A stretch of DNA of 5,641 nt, taken from positions 1 to 5,641 of the forward strand of contig JAEWMM010000281.1 of the NCBI GenBank assembly GCA_023457175.1, in the 5' to 3' direction. Positions 3,640-5,641 of this stretch are shown piece by piece; the first letter of the stretch is position 1, and every line of letters begins with the position of its first letter. The position numbers were made by a program, and so were the translations under genes. The DNA is from Bacillota bacterium (lineage in GTDB: Bacteria; Bacillota; Clostridia; Oscillospirales; Ruminococcaceae). A model generated the notes under the pieces. It saw nothing but the letters and a program-made list of their open reading frames with translations, was not told where the DNA came from and searched no databases.

Positions 3640-5641
3640 TTACGGCGTATAGCTTGCCGTGGAATCCAAATAGAAATGCGTGGCATCCGGGGCGGCATGC
3701 GCTACGACCGTGAATTCGTCCACCGTTATGCCGCTGCCCAGCGCCACCGGGGTTGAAATGGCCGTCGTATGGTCGCATGGGCCTATGCTGCCATCGGCGC
3801 CATTGCTCAGACGGTAAGAGACGGTATAGCTGTCGGCGCCGACAGCTTCAAACTGGAACCGGGCCTTTTCGCCCGAGTTCAGATCTACCACCTCAAGTCC
3901 TGTTGCGGCATCAAGCTGCATCACCGACAGCACCGGCGAGACCGTTGCGTTTGAATCGGCCTGTAAAGCGCTGGCCGCCTTTGCCGTCACACTGAATTTT
4001 ACCTGTGTTCCCGCTGCCGGTATCGCAAATCCGGCTTGCGTACCGCCTGCTGCAACGGTTTTGTAGACAGGCTCCGACCAGCTTGAACCGCCGTCCTGCG
4101 ATGTTTGCACCGCAAGGACATGGGCATTCGCACTGTTCGTGGTGCTGAAATGGAGCGTTAATCCGTCCTGATCCCCGCCGAAGAACGGGCTGATGGGTTC
4201 AGACAGACTGATCACCGTAGCCTCAGCCGCCGAAACGGTCTGGCTGTCTGCATAGAACATGCCGTCGCCCAATGTTTTAACGCTAAAGTTAAACCGGTCG
4301 CCCGCAACGGTTGTCAGCCCCGTTGCCGTTAAGCTGGCGGCGGTTACACCGGGTATTGCCACGCCGTTTTGCGTTGCCGAAACCACGGCATAGTCACGGC
4401 CGGATACGGTATCAAAAGCAACGGTTACCGAGCCCGGCGCCCCAGAGGCTATTCTGGGATTTTGCGGCACGTCACGCCGCCCCACTGTGCGGGAAGCGGT
4501 TGATGTCTGACCGCCCTGCGGCACCGCGGAGGCGACATAGGCTTTGCCGTCCTCAATTTCATCGGGTTTTTCGAACAGATAGGTGTATGTATCGCCGCTG
4601 ACGCTGTGGCTCAGTGCATCAAGCGGGGTGCCGTCATAACGCAGCGTCACGCCGTAGTCGCTGATGTCCGAAACGCCCGTAAAGGTCACCGCCAGTTCGC
4701 CTGCCACACTTGAAATAGCGAGATTATGCACCGTGGAAGCCGCCGGAACAGCAGGTGCGGCATACCATCCGATTAGGCCAAATGACCATTCGGAAGGCAC
4801 CTCGTAACTCTCGGTAACGTTACTGGATCCAAGCGTCAGCAGGCCGTCGCCCATCGCGCGCACCGTGACGATATTCGTTTTACCGGCTTCCGGATTTTCA
4901 AACGCGCCGCTGTTGATTCCGGGGTCGAGTGTCAGCGTCTCGATGGTTCTATCGTCGACCGACAACACCGCCTCGTGTGTGCCGGCCACCGCATTGGCTG
5001 CCGCGATGAATGAAAACGAGAGCTTATTGCCGTCAGGGGTCAGCTGCAAATTGGTGGGTTGGCCCAGCACCGTTCTGGTGCAAACCCCGGAATAATTCGA
5101 CGCGGTATAGTGTGCAGAGCCGCTGTCGGCGCGCACCTTAAAGCTGATAGTAGCGCCCGCCTGCCCGATGGGTGTGTCGGTATCGGGAATAGTGTAGTAA
5201 TTGGTATTGACCGAGCGCGTCTGCTCGGTGATATCCGAGTCGTCCGTGCCGTCGGTCACCCAATAAACCACGGTATAACCGCTCGCGTTGTTGACCCGGT
5301 CGAAGGTCAGCGTCACGCTGTTGGCCTCCGCCGCTGTCATCGTCAGGTTTCGGGGCGTTGCCAGCGTCCCGAAGACCGTCCTTGCATGCGAGCCGCCGTT
5401 GGCCGCCATTTCGGTTTCTCCGATGGCCCAGTTCTGCTCATTCGGCTCACTATAACGGCCCTCTACCGTCACATTGCGCGGCTTTCGCTCATAAGAGACC
5501 TCGTTGCTGCGAACCGTCAGATTATAAACCAGACCGCCGCCTCGTATATGGGTGGGGGCGTTGGCAAGCACCGTATCTACCGAGCTGCCATTTGACAGTA
5601 TCAGGTTGGCGGCGTCGTTTGTTGTCACCTGCTCAAGCGCG
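3640..5641 (-). CDS. C-terminal part of a large secreted surface protein with fibronectin-III-like repeats (5' end outside window)
   Basis: The frame is open to the right edge: codons before the GTG at 5626-5628 read A-L-E-Q-V, so that GTG is probably internal. Numbering from it gives 662 residues. Residues 1-60 have a repetitive strand pattern (NLILSNGSSVDTV, LVYNLTVRSNEV, RNVTVEG) like beta-helical stretches of Firmicute surface proteins. Six beta-sandwich modules of about 90 residues follow, near 87-187, 188-278, 297-383, 387-471, 476-570 and 571-662. They resemble fibronectin type III/Ig-like folds, each starting near a proline or NL turn and ending with a motif like FSVKTLGDGMFYADSQTV. 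There are almost no cysteines, and no enzyme motif is visible. The visible end, DSTASYTP, has no LPXTG sorting signal, membrane tail or SLH domain, so any anchor must lie in the missing N-terminal part. A role as stalk, adhesin or polysaccharide-binding scaffold is inference. Confidence 0.85.
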   Translation of the reverse strand, partial: ALEQVTTNDAANLILSNGSSVDTVLANAPTHIRGGGLVYNLTVRSNEVSYERKPRNVTVEGRYSEPNEQNWAIGETEMAANGGSHARTVFGTLATPRNLTMTAAEANSVTLTFDRVNNASGYTVVYWVTDGTDDSDITEQTRSVNTNYYTIPDTDTPIGQAGATISFKVRADSGSAHYTASNYSGVCTRTVLGQPTNLQLTPDGNKLSFSFIAAANAVAGTHEAVLSVDDRTIETLTLDPGINSGAFENPEAGKTNIVTVRAMGDGLLTLGSSNVTESYEVPSEWSFGLIGWYAAPAVPAASTVHNLAISSVAGELAVTFTGVSDISDYGVTLRYDGTPLDALSHSVSGDTYTYLFEKPDEIEDGKAYVASAVPQGGQTSTASRTVGRRDVPQNPRIASGAPGSVTVAFDTVSGRDYAVVSATQNGVAIPGVTAASLTATGLTTVAGDRFNFSVKTLGDGMFYADSQTVSAAEATVISLSEPISPFFGGDQDGLTLHFSTTNSANAHVLAVQTSQDGGSSWSEPVYKTVAAGGTQAGFAIPAAGTQVKFSVTAKAASALQADSNATVSPVLSVMQLDAATGLEVVDLNSGEKARFQFEAVGADSYTVSYRLSNGADGSIGPCDHTTAISTPVALGSGITVDEFTVVAHAAPDATHFYLDSTASYTP

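Noticed and set aside
5059..5595. 178-codon plus-strand frame opposite the surface-protein gene
   Set aside because: It lies wholly antisense to a long frame with clear beta-repeat structure, and its composition (many R, H, G, V) is that of a mirror frame.

Overview
The window looks like chromosomal DNA from a Firmicute of the class Clostridia, probably a gut or anaerobic Oscillospiraceae/Ruminococcaceae-like lineage. This is inference from several signs: moderately GC-rich coding DNA between AT-rich spacers, strong AGGAGG-type ribosome binding sites, sigma-A style promoters, a tRNA gene with encoded CCA, an ECF-type vitamin transporter subunit, and a very large secreted surface protein built of beta-sandwich repeats. 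No taxonomic marker gene is present, so the assignment is tentative.

Layout from left to right. (1) 19-95: tRNA-Arg(CCU) on the minus strand, with a consensus promoter at 110-139. (2) 297-722: a Nudix hydrolase on the plus strand with an intact Nudix box, most like bacterial Ap4A hydrolases. (3) 943-974: a 13-bp perfect hairpin acting as a shared terminator between the Nudix gene and a convergent small gene. (4) 990-1178: a 62-aa membrane-anchored, basic small protein on the minus strand. (5) 1179-1506: an AT-rich divergent promoter region. (6) 1507-3014: a two-gene plus-strand operon with a pyridoxal/pyridoxamine kinase followed by an ECF transporter substrate-binding (S) subunit. It ends in a textbook intrinsic terminator at 3034-3079. 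(7) 3080-3639: a gene-free stretch holding a compact, hairpin-rich element of about 230 bp (3339-3565). Its two end hairpins share the CCACC/GGTGG stem, and I read it as a non-autonomous IS200/IS605-type element. The terminator of the next gene follows at 3579-3617. (8) 3640-5641: the C-terminal 666 or so codons of a large minus-strand surface protein whose start lies beyond the right edge.

Functionally, the clearest unit is the kinase plus ECF S-component pair. The S subunit would bind a vitamin outside the cell and the kinase would phosphorylate and trap it, which points to vitamin B6 salvage. The Nudix enzyme is a housekeeping nucleotide-cleaning enzyme. The surface protein is a long extracellular stalk or adhesin-like molecule. 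The hairpin-rich element between two convergent terminators is the part of the window least explained by ordinary genes.
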